From Flavobacterium sp. J49 (GTDB lineage Bacteria > Bacteroidota > Bacteroidia > Flavobacteriales > Flavobacteriaceae), in assembly GCF_011742145.1 (NCBI RefSeq), contig NZ_JAAQQU010000104.1:701938-765937 (forward strand): DNA of 64,000 nucleotides, given 5' to 3'. The notes under the pieces were generated by a model that searched no databases, had not been told where the DNA came from, and saw only the letters and a program-made list of their open reading frames with translations. The position numbers and the translations under genes are program-made. Below, piece by piece: positions 1-8,921 of the stretch (position 1 is the first letter of the stretch; each line of letters begins with the position of its first letter).

Positions 1-390
1 GGTAGTTGCTGATGGTTTTACATAAATTCTAGCGGCAAATGTACTTGGAGCTGTTCCTAAATGTGCAAAGTAACCAGCATCGCCTGAAGTAACATTTACT
101 AAAAATGAGAAATACAAAGATCCGGAAGTTACTGGAGCTGTGAAAGGTTTGTTAACGTCTTCTCCGGTATTATCCAATCTTGCAGCGTTGTTGGCAACAG
201 TATTGTAACCAGCGTAAGTCAATCCATTGGCAGCACCAACATCTACAGCATTGGTTCCGGCGCCACTGTGAGCACTCCAGCCGTTTGCAGTCAACAAAGC
301 GTTGTCAGGATAATTAAAATCATCTGTCAAAATTTGTCCGAATGACAAAGAGGTGGCAGTAAGTAATAATAAGGAGTAAATTTTTTTCAT
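1..390 (-). CDS. Secreted protein, C-terminus outside window
   Basis: The frame is open from the ATG at 388-390 to the left edge, so about 130 N-terminal residues are seen and the C-terminus is missing. It starts with a clear Sec signal peptide (MKKIYSLLLLTATSLSFGQ). After it come Gly/Ala/Thr/Asn-rich residues (for example DDFNYPDN and NGWSAHSGAG) typical of the N-terminal region of Bacteroidetes surface proteins that often end in a T9SS sorting domain. That domain would lie outside the window, so the assignment cannot be confirmed. No catalytic motif is visible. It is the first of a run of exported minus-strand genes. Confidence 0.7.
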   Translation of the reverse strand, partial: MKKIYSLLLLTATSLSFGQILTDDFNYPDNALLTANGWSAHSGAGTNAVDVGAANGLTYAGYNTVANNAARLDNTGEDVNKPFTAPVTSGSLYFSFLVNVTSGDAGYFAHLGTAPSTFAARIYVKPSATT

Positions 391-493
391 TTTTTTAAAT
401 TTAATTAGCCTACAAATATAATGACAATATTTGTTAGCCAAAAAAAAGAATGTAAAAAAATGATTAAATAAACCTTAAAAAATCAAAATTTAA

Positions 494-805
494 CTATCTG
501 ACAATTAGTTTTCTAGTTGTAGTAGTTTCACCTTCGGTGATTTTGATGATATAAACCCCAGGAGGGATAGAGGTAATATTCAATTCTTTAGAAGAAATGG
601 TAGTTTGCAACACTTTTTTCCCCAATACATCAAAGATAAGAATCTCTTTGTCTAAGGAAGTTTTAGAGGTAATGTAAATCTTGCCGTTGCTAACTGGATT
701 TGGATAAAAACCAAGAGTTTCCCCTTGCTGTTTTCCGTCTTGTGCAAAAGACACAAGGGAGAACAAAGAGAAAAGAAAAGTTGTTAAAAAGTAGTTTCTA
801 GCCAT
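494..805 (-). CDS. Minimal T9SS type A sorting-domain protein
   Basis: About 103 aa. I chose the ATG at 803-805 because it begins a good signal peptide (MARNYFLTTFLFSLFSLVSFAQ); the longer frame to 859 adds a poor N-terminal extension. The mature part is almost entirely a type IX secretion C-terminal domain: FYPNPVSNGKIYI, then ILIFDVLGKKV, then a closing GVYIIKI and KLIVR. In this family the domain directs cargo through the T9SS and is normally fused to a large passenger; here only about 10 residues separate the signal peptide from it. It may be a real tiny surface protein or the remnant of a larger cargo. Confidence 0.75.
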   Translation of the reverse strand: MARNYFLTTFLFSLFSLVSFAQDGKQQGETLGFYPNPVSNGKIYITSKTSLDKEILIFDVLGKKVLQTTISSKELNITSIPPGVYIIKITEGETTTTRKLIVR

Positions 806-907
806 GACTCTAATTTGGTTATTACAAATATATATAAAATATTTCAAATATTGTACCAAAAAAATCCCTCAATTGTTGTTGAGGGATTTATGTGATTTTA
901 TTTGTAA

Positions 908-2068
908 TTAAGGAACCAAAGTCGTTCCGTTAACAGTTGCCCAAATTCCAGGAGAGATATTGGCTCCTGTAGCACTGTCGCTGGTAGTGTATTGTCCGGT
1001 AGGGAAAGCAACGCTTAAACTTCCTGCGCCTGCAAAAGTTGAAGTGCCATCATTAATTTTTACAGTAGTCAACTTTATTTTGTTGCCGTTTACTTGGTCT
1101 GTATTGGTTGCAGCGTCTTGAATTCTAACCGCTGTCGAATTGGCAGTGGTGTATCCTGAAATTACAATATTAGTAAAATCGCCGTTTCCTTGTTTTTTGA
1201 ATTGAATTGCATCGTATTCTGCAGCAGAAGATCCTCCTTCAGTAACCGTTCCGGCAGCTCTTACTAAAGTAATATTTGTAATTACCGGCCAGAAAGCGTT
1301 GTTGTTGTTTGAAGCTTCAATCTCCATTCCGAAATTTCCGGTGCCCACTTGGTAAGCATACCAGTTTGAATTGTTTTGTCCTTTCCAGCCATCTTGCCAG
1401 TCAAAAGAGTCGTCATAATTTCCGTAAGAAATTAAGTTGGTAGCACTAACAGTTCCGCCATAAAACTCAAACCCGTCATCAGCACCTTTGTAGGATACTA
1501 AGTGGTCTAAAGTAGTTCCGGTTCCAACAGAGTAAAATGAAAATCCATTCATTTCACTGGTTCCGTCAGTAATTTTCTTTCCGGCATATTCTACTCTTAC
1601 GTAACGTAACGTTCCACCATTGTGAGCAGGATTGGTTCCGCCATAAGTAAGGTTCAATCCGTCTTCTGAAGTTTTGGTAGTTACGCCACCCGCGCCATTG
1701 ATTGGAGCATCACCATACATGATGATTCCACCCCAAGAACCCGGAGTTGCAGAAGGTTCTGTCAACACTATCGGTTGAGCAGCTGTTCCGTTCATGATTA
1801 ATTTTCCGCCATTTTTTACTACAATAGCATCTACACCATTGGCAGCATTTGCAGTGATAGTAGAACCTGCATCAAAAGTTACGGTTACTCCGTTTTCAAT
1901 GGTTACAATTCCATTCAAAGTATAATTGCCAAAAGCATAGGTTTGATTCGTTGTGATGGATCCGGTTAATTCTCCTTCTACCGGTTGAACAGTTCCTTCA
2001 TCATCATCTGTCGAACAACCAACAAATAATGCAGATAAAATAGTAAGACTTAAAAGTAATTTTTTCAT
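908..2068 (-). CDS. Surface lipoprotein with beta-helix-like repeats
   Basis: About 386 aa. The ATG at 2066-2068 gives a lipoprotein signal, MKKLLLSLTILSALFVGC, followed by the acidic STDDDEG stretch common in exported Bacteroidetes lipoproteins. The body is a long run of short beta-strands rich in Gly/Asn/Thr (VENGVTVTFDAGSTI, NGGKLIMNGTAAQPI), which looks like a right-handed parallel beta-helix. No catalytic residues are recognised. It lies directly downstream of the TonB-dependent receptor gene in the same direction, with a terminator-like hairpin and a promoter-like box between them. A role as the receptor's surface partner is inferred. Confidence 0.7.
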   Translation of the reverse strand: MKKLLLSLTILSALFVGCSTDDDEGTVQPVEGELTGSITTNQTYAFGNYTLNGIVTIENGVTVTFDAGSTITANAANGVDAIVVKNGGKLIMNGTAAQPIVLTEPSATPGSWGGIIMYGDAPINGAGGVTTKTSEDGLNLTYGGTNPAHNGGTLRYVRVEYAGKKITDGTSEMNGFSFYSVGTGTTLDHLVSYKGADDGFEFYGGTVSATNLISYGNYDDSFDWQDGWKGQNNSNWYAYQVGTGNFGMEIEASNNNNAFWPVITNITLVRAAGTVTEGGSSAAEYDAIQFKKQGNGDFTNIVISGYTTANSTAVRIQDAATNTDQVNGNKIKLTTVKINDGTSTFAGAGSLSVAFPTGQYTTSDSATGANISPGIWATVNGTTLVP

Positions 2069-2095
2069 TTTAAATTGTGTTTTAAATTGTTTTGA

Positions 2096-2103
2096 CAAAA
2101 CTA
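2096..2103 (-). promoter_or_regulatory. Promoter -7 box for the lipoprotein gene
   Basis: On the minus strand this reads TAGTTTTG, an exact match to the Bacteroidetes -7 consensus TAnnTTTG, 28 nt upstream of the chosen ATG. It sits inside the longer reading frame, which supports the shorter start. No good -33 TTG is seen. Confidence 0.4.
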
Positions 2104-2200
2104 ACTCAGGGTTGTTTTTTAAATGTTTGGTTATCATTATTTAAAAGTTATCGACTAATTATTTAATTGTAAACCCAATGTTTCCTTAGTATGAACAAAA

Positions 2201-2220
2201 AAGAACTCCGGAGAGTTCTT
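2201..2220 (-). terminator. Terminator after TonB-dependent receptor
   Basis: Stem AAGAACTC/GAGTTCTT with loop TCCG (minus strand), followed by a T-rich run, just past the receptor stop codon at 2228. Confidence 0.6.
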
Positions 2221-2227
2221 TTTGTTT

Positions 2228-4996
2228 TTAGAAGGTATAAGATAAACTGGTTGAAAATCCGACACCTTTTTTATAGCTTTCCAAAAGAAGGGAAGTTTCG
2301 TTGATGCTGATCTCGCTATTGTCTCCTAATACTCTTTTGTAAGTTGGATTCAAAATATTGTCAATAGAGAATTTGATGTCCCACTTTTTATTGATGTTAC
2401 TTCCCCAAACAAAATCCAATTTGTGGAATGGTTTTTCATAAATATGATCATTTCCGGCAACCCCTACAGCATAAATTCTTTCGCCATAAACATTGTATAC
2501 CAAAGAAGTGGTGTTTTTCCATTTGGAATTCAACTCAAATTCATATTTTAAATCGGAATTCACCAACCAACTTGACGCACCTTGCAGTTTTCTTTTTTCA
2601 AAAGTATCGAAGTAACCGTCGCGGTTTTTGTTTACAGTGGCTTCTGTTATCATGAAAGAAGTATTCGCGCCAAATGAAAAACCTTCTAAATTTTTATGCA
2701 AGCGGCTCAACTGTACAATAAATTCAAACTCGGCGCCAAAAAGCGTAGCACTTTTGTTGTTGAAATAAGTAATCGTTTGTCCGCTTCCCGTAGCACTCGC
2801 CTGAACAGTTCTTTCAATCGGATTGTCGATGTATTTACTGAATAAAGTAGCGGCAAATAATTCGTTTTTCGTTGGAAACAATTCATATTTTAAATCAATA
2901 TTGTAATTCTCGCTGTTCTCAATATCCGAATTTCCTCTTTCGGTGGTACCGTCGGCGTTGATTAAGTTGATATCCAAACTTTCAAAAAGCACCGGTTTGG
3001 TATAGGTTTTTGAAGCGGCTAAACGAAGATTACTCTTGTCATTAACTTCATACTTAACATTGACAGAAGGTAAGATATACAAGTTTTCACTGTTTTTCTT
3101 TCTGTACGGATTGTTGATAGGATCTACAATCGATTTGTATTTGTATTCACGAATAGTGTTTTCGGCTCTAAGTCCAACATTCAACTCTAATTTTTCAGTA
3201 AAGTTGAATAACAATTTGGTGTACAATGCATCAGCTCTTTGAGCCACTTTGGTTTTCCACTCGGCAGAAGATTGTTCTGTAAATGACAGGAAGTTACTCG
3301 CGATATCATCCTGAATGGCTTGGTCAATTTCATTTACCACTACATTGTATGGCGTAGCACCTGAATTTGGTACCCCAAAAGTAAATCGGAATTTTGACAC
3401 CATATACTCGGCAAAACCATTATAACCAAAAGAGAATTTGTGTTTTTTATCTTCGGTTTTACCAAACTTATAGTTGTATTCTAAATTGCCCGATAAGTGG
3501 AAATTATTGTCAATGTTGAAAAACTGACGCAATAGGTTATTGCTTCCATATTGGGTGTTGATTTCCGTATCGCTGATTTTTGTTCCGGTGATGAATTTTC
3601 GGTCCGGTTGGCTGTATTTGGTTCTCGTGTAAGACAAGCCTCCTTTTACGGAGTGTTTGTCATCAGCGGTAATCTTGTAATTACCAAAAAATTGATTGGT
3701 GAAATAATCCGATTGCTCATATTGGTTTAATCGAATAAATTCGTTTGGATTGTCTACCGCAGTTCGGGTGTAACCTACTTGGTCTTGAATCGAATTCTCG
3801 GTTGATTTCAAATACAAGGTATTGTACAACAATTTCATACGGTCTGTTTTGTACTGTAAGCCAACCAATACTGAAGATTGTGTTTGAAACTTGTATTCTT
3901 CTTTAACCAAATTATTGTCGTAAATCCCTTGTCCTTGCGAAAATGTTCTGTCAACACCTTTTCTGATTTGATAAGTGTTGTCAAAATTGGTGGCAAAAAC
4001 ATAATTCAATTTATTTTTCTCTTTGCCCAAATAAAATTTCCCGGAATGACTAACCCCAAAGCTAGTGTTCAAAGGCGAAGTGGTTTTGTTTACATTCCAA
4101 CTGGATTTGTAATCGTTTTCGATTCTTCCGTTAGGGATAGCGCCATATCCTGAAGGCAATTTACGTTCTTGTCCGCCAAATCCAAAAAAGCTTTTCGTAT
4201 TATCCGCATCGGTAGAAAGTAAAAAATCACTACCGTTATTATTAGTAGTATAGCCTACACCATAACTCAATTTGGTTTGACTTTCTTGGGTTTGGCTGGT
4301 AATAACATCAATAGTAGCACCGGCGAAGTCGCCATAAATATCAGGGTTAAAGGTTTTATAAACATCCATATAACCTACAACATCGGTTGGAAATTGGTCT
4401 AAAGGAATGATTTTTTTGAACGGACTATTGGACGGTACGGCTAAGCCATTCAACAACAAACTGTTGTAACGGTCTTCCAATCCGCGGATAAATAATCCTT
4501 TTGATTCTACTTTAGAAATTCCGGTGATTTTAGTCAAACCTTCTTCCACAGTAGAAACGCCTTTTCTAGACATTTCCTGAGCACCAATACTTTGTTTGAT
4601 TTCTACGGCTTTTTTCTGCTCCAATAGTAAAGCGGTTTCTTTTTCACGACTCACCGTGTTTTGAATCACCACATCTTGCAATTGGTAACTTCCAGAACCT
4701 AATGCTTTGTTGATGGTAAGGGTTTCTCCGGCTTTCACTTCAATTTTTTCTTCTATAGTTTCGTATCCTAAGAAACTAAATTGGATAGTATAAGTACCGG
4801 CTTCAACTGCAATAGAGTATTTTCCGGTTTCATCTGTGGTTACTCCTATAGTGGTGCCTTTGATTATGACATTAGCAAAAGGTAAAGGCTCGTTGTTTAA
4901 ATCTTTATCTGTTAATGTTCCTGTAATGGTTCCTTTGCCTTGCGCAAATCCGATAACATTGATTAATAAAAAAGTAACAATAAATTTAAGTTTCAT
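2228..4996 (-). CDS. TonB-dependent outer-membrane receptor
   Basis: About 922 aa, taking the ATG at 4994-4996, which starts the signal peptide MKLKFIVTFLLINVIGFAQ. Residues ~20-105 form a CarboxypepD_reg-like beta-sandwich (GTLTDKDLNNEPLPFANV, IQFSFLGYETIEEKI), as in SusC-type and related receptors. A plug domain follows (VSTVEEGLTKITGISKV, GLEDRYNSLLLNG), then a 22-strand-type barrel ending in the aromatic terminus SLSYTF. It imports a substrate across the outer membrane using TonB energy. There is no SusD gene beside it; a beta-helix lipoprotein lies downstream instead. The gene is divergent from a PhoB/PhoR-like pair, which suggests but does not prove phosphate- or nutrient-dependent control. 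Confidence 0.88.
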   Translation of the reverse strand: MKLKFIVTFLLINVIGFAQGKGTITGTLTDKDLNNEPLPFANVIIKGTTIGVTTDETGKYSIAVEAGTYTIQFSFLGYETIEEKIEVKAGETLTINKALGSGSYQLQDVVIQNTVSREKETALLLEQKKAVEIKQSIGAQEMSRKGVSTVEEGLTKITGISKVESKGLFIRGLEDRYNSLLLNGLAVPSNSPFKKIIPLDQFPTDVVGYMDVYKTFNPDIYGDFAGATIDVITSQTQESQTKLSYGVGYTTNNNGSDFLLSTDADNTKSFFGFGGQERKLPSGYGAIPNGRIENDYKSSWNVNKTTSPLNTSFGVSHSGKFYLGKEKNKLNYVFATNFDNTYQIRKGVDRTFSQGQGIYDNNLVKEEYKFQTQSSVLVGLQYKTDRMKLLYNTLYLKSTENSIQDQVGYTRTAVDNPNEFIRLNQYEQSDYFTNQFFGNYKITADDKHSVKGGLSYTRTKYSQPDRKFITGTKISDTEINTQYGSNNLLRQFFNIDNNFHLSGNLEYNYKFGKTEDKKHKFSFGYNGFAEYMVSKFRFTFGVPNSGATPYNVVVNEIDQAIQDDIASNFLSFTEQSSAEWKTKVAQRADALYTKLLFNFTEKLELNVGLRAENTIREYKYKSIVDPINNPYRKKNSENLYILPSVNVKYEVNDKSNLRLAASKTYTKPVLFESLDINLINADGTTERGNSDIENSENYNIDLKYELFPTKNELFAATLFSKYIDNPIERTVQASATGSGQTITYFNNKSATLFGAEFEFIVQLSRLHKNLEGFSFGANTSFMITEATVNKNRDGYFDTFEKRKLQGASSWLVNSDLKYEFELNSKWKNTTSLVYNVYGERIYAVGVAGNDHIYEKPFHKLDFVWGSNINKKWDIKFSIDNILNPTYKRVLGDNSEISINETSLLLESYKKGVGFSTSLSYTF

Positions 4997-5058
4997 TTTT
5001 GTCTTGTTTAATTTTGGTGCAAAGAAACCACCACATTGTAAAGGTCGTGTTACTTCAT

Positions 5059-5087
5059 TATTACCTTTTTGTTCGCTAACTATTACC
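5059..5087 (-). promoter_or_regulatory. GGTAATA direct repeats upstream of receptor
   Basis: On the minus strand GGTAATA occurs twice with starts 22 nt apart, that is two 11-nt steps, between the receptor gene and the divergent response-regulator gene. OmpR/PhoB-family regulators bind direct half-sites at 11-nt spacing. That this is such a site is inference only. Confidence 0.25.
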
Positions 5088-5124
5088 AAATTGTTAATAC
5101 ATTAAATTACGGTTAAGTCAAGTT

Positions 5125-5156
5125 TTGTGGTATGTAATCATTTTGTATTATCTTTA
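5125..5156 (+). promoter_or_regulatory. Promoter for the two-component pair
   Basis: TTG at 5125-5127, then 21 nt, then TATCTTTA at 5149-5156. This is one mismatch from TAnnTTTG and lies 33 nt before the response-regulator ATG. Confidence 0.45.
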
Positions 5157-5188
5157 CATTTACATCGACAAAAAACAATTGTGTCCGT

Positions 5189-5872
5189 ATGAAAAAAAAA
5201 GACATCAAGATTTTATTAGTAGATGATGAGCAGGATATCCTGGAAATTGTAGGCTATAATCTTTCCCAAGAAGGATATCAAATCGTAACCGCCACCAATG
5301 GAAAAGAAGCCATTACAAAAGCTAAAAGAGAATTGCCGCAACTTATTATTATGGATGTAATGATGCCAGAAATGGACGGTATGGAAGCTTGTGAAAACAT
5401 TCGCAAACTACCTGAATTAAGCAATGTTATCATCACCTTCTTAACCGCTCGAAGCGAAGATTACTCTCAAGTAGCCGGTTTTGACGCCGGTGCCGATGAT
5501 TATATCACCAAACCCATCAAACCCAAATTATTGGTCAGCAAAGTGAAAGCCTTACTGCGCCGTTTGAAAAATGAAGAGCAAAACACCGAAACGCTTAATG
5601 TTGGTGGTATAGAAATTAACCGAGAAGAATATAAAATTATCAAAGAAGGCAAAGAAATTGTTCTTCCCAGAAAAGAATTTGAGTTGTTTTATTTATTAGC
5701 GTCCAAACCCGGAAAAGTATTTAAAAGAGAAGAAATCCTAGATAAAGTTTGGGGCAATGAAGTCATCGTCGGAGGAAGAACCATCGATGTACACATTAGA
5801 AAACTTCGCGAGAAAATAGGCGAAGATTTGTTCAAAACCATCAAAGGGGTTGGCTATAAATTAGAAGTATAA
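5189..5872 (+). CDS. PhoB/OmpR-family response regulator
   Basis: 227 aa. The N-terminal receiver domain (residues 5-120) has the acidic pocket DDE at 12-14, the phospho-acceptor D56 in LIIMDVMMP, and K108 in DYITKPIKP. The C-terminal half is a winged-helix DNA-binding domain (LPRKEFELFYLLASKPGKVF, then GRTIDVHIRKLREKIG and TIKGVGYKLEV). It is phosphorylated by the histidine kinase whose ATG directly follows its stop codon. The closest general type is PhoB/PhoP; the signal is unknown. It is divergent from the TonB-dependent receptor and may control it. Confidence 0.9.
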   Translation: MKKKDIKILLVDDEQDILEIVGYNLSQEGYQIVTATNGKEAITKAKRELPQLIIMDVMMPEMDGMEACENIRKLPELSNVIITFLTARSEDYSQVAGFDAGADDYITKPIKPKLLVSKVKALLRRLKNEEQNTETLNVGGIEINREEYKIIKEGKEIVLPRKEFELFYLLASKPGKVFKREEILDKVWGNEVIVGGRTIDVHIRKLREKIGEDLFKTIKGVGYKLEV

Positions 5873-6916
5873 ATGGCAGTAAATTTCAAGAAAACTTATG
5901 CGTTTGCCTTAATTTCAACGCTTTATATTACTGTTTTTTCAACCGGTTTTCTTGCGATTTTGTTGTGGTTTTTCCACGAATTTTCTTGGCTGATTATCAC
6001 AGTTTTCGCCGTTTCAATGGCTATTTTTTCCTTCTTTGTTATCCAATATCGTGTCGAGCATTTTATCTATCGCAGGGTAAAAAAAATCTACGACGACGTT
6101 TCCCTTTTAGAATCTACGTCTTTTCGTAACCAACCCATTACGACCGATATGGCGACTTTAACCAAACAGGTAAAAAAGTTTGCCACCGATAAGAAAATGG
6201 AAATCGAAACCCTCAAAGTGCGTGAAGAATACCGAAGGGAATTTTTAGGCAATGTTTCGCACGAATTAAAAACCCCTTTATTTACTGTGCAAGGTTATCT
6301 TTCTACGTTGTTAGACGGCGCCATGAATGATAAAAATGTACGCAAAAAATACTTAGAACGTGCCGAAAAAGGAGTAGAAAGATTAATCTATATCGTAGAA
6401 GATTTAGACATGATTTCCAAACTTGAAACCGGTGATTTGAACCTCGAATTGTCTAAGTTTAATATCGTAGAATTGATTCAAAATGTCTTCGATTTATTGG
6501 AAATGAAAGCCGATAAAAAGAACATCATTCTCATGTTTGACCGAAAGTACAGCAAACCAATCAAAGTCTTTGCCGACAAGGAAAAAATCCAACAAGTAGT
6601 GACCAATTTGGTAATGAATTCCATCAAATACGGAAAAGAAAACGGCACAACTGAAGTCACGATCGAGGATTTGGTCAATGACAAAATCATAGTGCGTTTC
6701 AGAGACAACGGTGAAGGCATCGAAAAGCAAAACATTCCGCGGTTGTTTGAGCGCTTTTTCAGGGTCGACAAAAGTGGTGCGCGGAGTGAAGGCGGTTCGG
6801 GATTAGGTTTGTCAATCGTCAAACACATCATCGAAGCACACGGCGAAAAAATTTATGTAGAAAGCGAGTTCGGCAAAGGTTCCGAGTTCTCATTCACCCT
6901 CGAAAAGTATAAATAA
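5873..6916 (+). CDS. PhoR-like sensor histidine kinase
   Basis: 347 aa. Two membrane helices (about residues 9-33 and 37-58) with almost no periplasmic loop between them, then a short linker, a HisKA domain with the phospho-accepting H130 in GNVSHELKTPL, and a HATPase domain with an N-box (NLVMNSIKYG), DNGEGIEK, FERFFRV and the GSGLGLSIVKH lid. The absence of a sizeable sensor loop suggests it senses within the membrane or through a partner. The ATG directly follows the regulator's stop codon, so the two are co-translated. Its last 27 bases overlap the convergent glycosyltransferase gene. Confidence 0.9.
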   Translation: MAVNFKKTYAFALISTLYITVFSTGFLAILLWFFHEFSWLIITVFAVSMAIFSFFVIQYRVEHFIYRRVKKIYDDVSLLESTSFRNQPITTDMATLTKQVKKFATDKKMEIETLKVREEYRREFLGNVSHELKTPLFTVQGYLSTLLDGAMNDKNVRKKYLERAEKGVERLIYIVEDLDMISKLETGDLNLELSKFNIVELIQNVFDLLEMKADKKNIILMFDRKYSKPIKVFADKEKIQQVVTNLVMNSIKYGKENGTTEVTIEDLVNDKIIVRFRDNGEGIEKQNIPRLFERFFRVDKSGARSEGGSGLGLSIVKHIIEAHGEKIYVESEFGKGSEFSFTLEKYK

Positions 6917-7945
6917 TTGCTTCCAATTGACGGCTTCATTCAGTTGTGGTAAACCTCTATATAAAGGAATTTCCAATAAATTTTCTATCCTGAATTCGTC
7001 TTGTTTGGCATAAGGTGCGATGCCGTTTCTTTTGAATCTTTTGGCCAAATATTCCTGTTCAAATTGTCCCGGTGTAGGAATAAAGAACGCTTTCTTTTCC
7101 AGTTTAGCCAAATCCATTACGGTCGTATAACCCGAACGACAGAGTACCATTTCACTTTCGTTAAAAGCGGTTTCAATTTCACTCGAAGTCATAAAATTGT
7201 AATAGGTGATGTTTTTGACGGTTTCCTTTTTTTGTTCCGGTTCAACCTTGCCTTTGATAAAAATTATTTCTCCGGTGTAGTTTTGAAGCTCGGCCATTAG
7301 CTTTTCTTCCAACATCGTTCGCTGAGGTTCAGGTCCTGAAAGAATCACCATTAATTCGTATGTAAAGGACAAATTTCTTTTCTCCAAACGACTTAACGGT
7401 CCCAAATATTTCAACGACAAATCACTGTTTTTCAAATGCCCTAATTTCCCGGTCAGATTGGGCTGCTCTTTCATGTCAGGAATCCAACATTCTGTAAACT
7501 TTCCTATAAAATATTGATGCAGTTTACTCGAAATCCAGGTCGTTTTACCGGATAAAACATTCAATTGATGCGTGATAAAAATGCTGGGTACTTTTTTGCT
7601 GTGCACACCCAAACGATTGTCGGAAATAATGCCTTTCAAATCATACTTTTTGACCAAAGCTTTAATCAGCTTTTTTTCTTCGAAAATAGCCTGAATCATT
7701 TTCGGGCTGTTTTTGATAAGTTTCCATTTGAAATCGGCACCGTCTTTGGCATATTCAATCTCATAAGACGGTAATTCCAATGATTCTAAATGCGGAAATT
7801 CTTTTTGCAAAATTCGAAGCGCAACACCATCCGAAGCAATTATTGGAGTAAAACCAAACGATTCTAATTCCCTAATAATCGGAATGCAGCGGGTGGCATG
7901 ACCTAAGCCCCAATTTAACGGCGCAACGAGTATGTTTTTTGACAT
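6890..7945 (-). CDS. MurG-like glycosyltransferase family protein
   Basis: 351 aa. The N-terminus has the glycine-rich GLGHATRC motif of GT-B enzymes related to MurG (family 28). The C-terminal half has the nucleotide-sugar-binding pattern MVLCRSGYTTVMDLAKLEKKAFFIPTPGQFEQ. It is expected to be a cytoplasmic glycosyltransferase using a UDP-sugar; donor and acceptor are unknown. It lies 5 nt downstream of the LpxH-like gene, which hints at a role in envelope lipid or glycan synthesis. The 3' end overlaps the sensor-kinase gene by 27 nt on the opposite strand. Confidence 0.8.
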   Translation of the reverse strand: MSKNILVAPLNWGLGHATRCIPIIRELESFGFTPIIASDGVALRILQKEFPHLESLELPSYEIEYAKDGADFKWKLIKNSPKMIQAIFEEKKLIKALVKKYDLKGIISDNRLGVHSKKVPSIFITHQLNVLSGKTTWISSKLHQYFIGKFTECWIPDMKEQPNLTGKLGHLKNSDLSLKYLGPLSRLEKRNLSFTYELMVILSGPEPQRTMLEEKLMAELQNYTGEIIFIKGKVEPEQKKETVKNITYYNFMTSSEIETAFNESEMVLCRSGYTTVMDLAKLEKKAFFIPTPGQFEQEYLAKRFKRNGIAPYAKQDEFRIENLLEIPLYRGLPQLNEAVNWKQLFILFEGE

Positions 7946-7950
7946 TGCTT

Positions 7951-8772
7951 TTATTTTTTCAAAATGCTGATGAATTGTTCAGCCAATTTGTCTTCATATT
8001 CAAAATGATGTTCCTCTTCCGGGAAAGCATCATTTGGATTATGTTGGTAAAGTTTCCACTTCTTATGATTGTATTCTAAAGCGGTTCGGTTTTCAATCCA
8101 GTCGCCCGAATTCAGATAGGTAGTCTTTCCGTTTTCCGTTTCTACCACAGCGATTTTCGGCTCGTGAATGTGCCCGCAAATTACGTAATCATATTGGTTT
8201 TCTATAGCCAATTCGGTACAAACATTTTCAAAATTAGTGATAAATTTCACCGCCGACTTGACATTGTCTTTTATCTTTTTGGATAAAGAATAAGGTTCTT
8301 TATTCATTTTGGCCAAAATCCAATTCAAAAAACGATTGATTAAAATCAGCATATCATAACCCCAACCGCCAAGTTTTGCCAACCATTTAGCGTGATTCAC
8401 GGAAGCATCAAACACATCACCGTGAAAAATCCAGGCCTTTTTGCCATCTAACTCCAAGACCAATTTGTTGAGCAAGCTCAAATTACCCAAATGCAAATCG
8501 GTAAACTTTCTCAGGAATTCATCGTGGTTTCCCGTCAGGTAATACACTTTAGTGCCTTTGGAACTGAGCGAGATAATTTTCTTAATCACCTTCAAATGCG
8601 AAGCGGGAAAGTAAGATTTTCTGAATTGCCAAATGTCGATAATATCACCGTTCAGAATCAATGTTTTGGGCTTGACAGAAGACAAATACTCCAACAATTC
8701 CCTCGCGTGACAACCGTAAGTTCCTAAGTGAACATCGGAAATAACAACAATTTCTACTTTTCTTTTTTTCAA
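7951..8772 (-). CDS. LpxH-like metallophosphoesterase
   Basis: 273 aa calcineurin-like phosphoesterase with all the metal-binding blocks: DVHLGTYG near the N-terminus, GDIIDIW, GNHDEFL, HGDVFDA and CGHIHEP. The pattern and length fit UDP-2,3-diacylglucosamine pyrophosphatase-like enzymes (LpxH family), which cut UMP from UDP-diacylglucosamine in lipid A synthesis at the inner membrane. Bacteroidetes have several paralogues, so the substrate is not certain. It is probably co-transcribed with the glycosyltransferase 5 nt downstream. Confidence 0.78.
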   Translation of the reverse strand: MKKRKVEIVVISDVHLGTYGCHARELLEYLSSVKPKTLILNGDIIDIWQFRKSYFPASHLKVIKKIISLSSKGTKVYYLTGNHDEFLRKFTDLHLGNLSLLNKLVLELDGKKAWIFHGDVFDASVNHAKWLAKLGGWGYDMLILINRFLNWILAKMNKEPYSLSKKIKDNVKSAVKFITNFENVCTELAIENQYDYVICGHIHEPKIAVVETENGKTTYLNSGDWIENRTALEYNHKKWKLYQHNPNDAFPEEEHHFEYEDKLAEQFISILKK

Positions 8773-8921
8773 AATAAATCAGTTTATCAAAGAAAGGATT
8801 TCTCCGAAACAATTAGGTTACTTAAACATTATCAAAACTTTATTTATACTGACTTTTATTTCCTTAATTTTACCGACTCAAGGCTGAGGGCCGAACAGTA
8901 TGAAGTAAAAATTTAAAGTTT

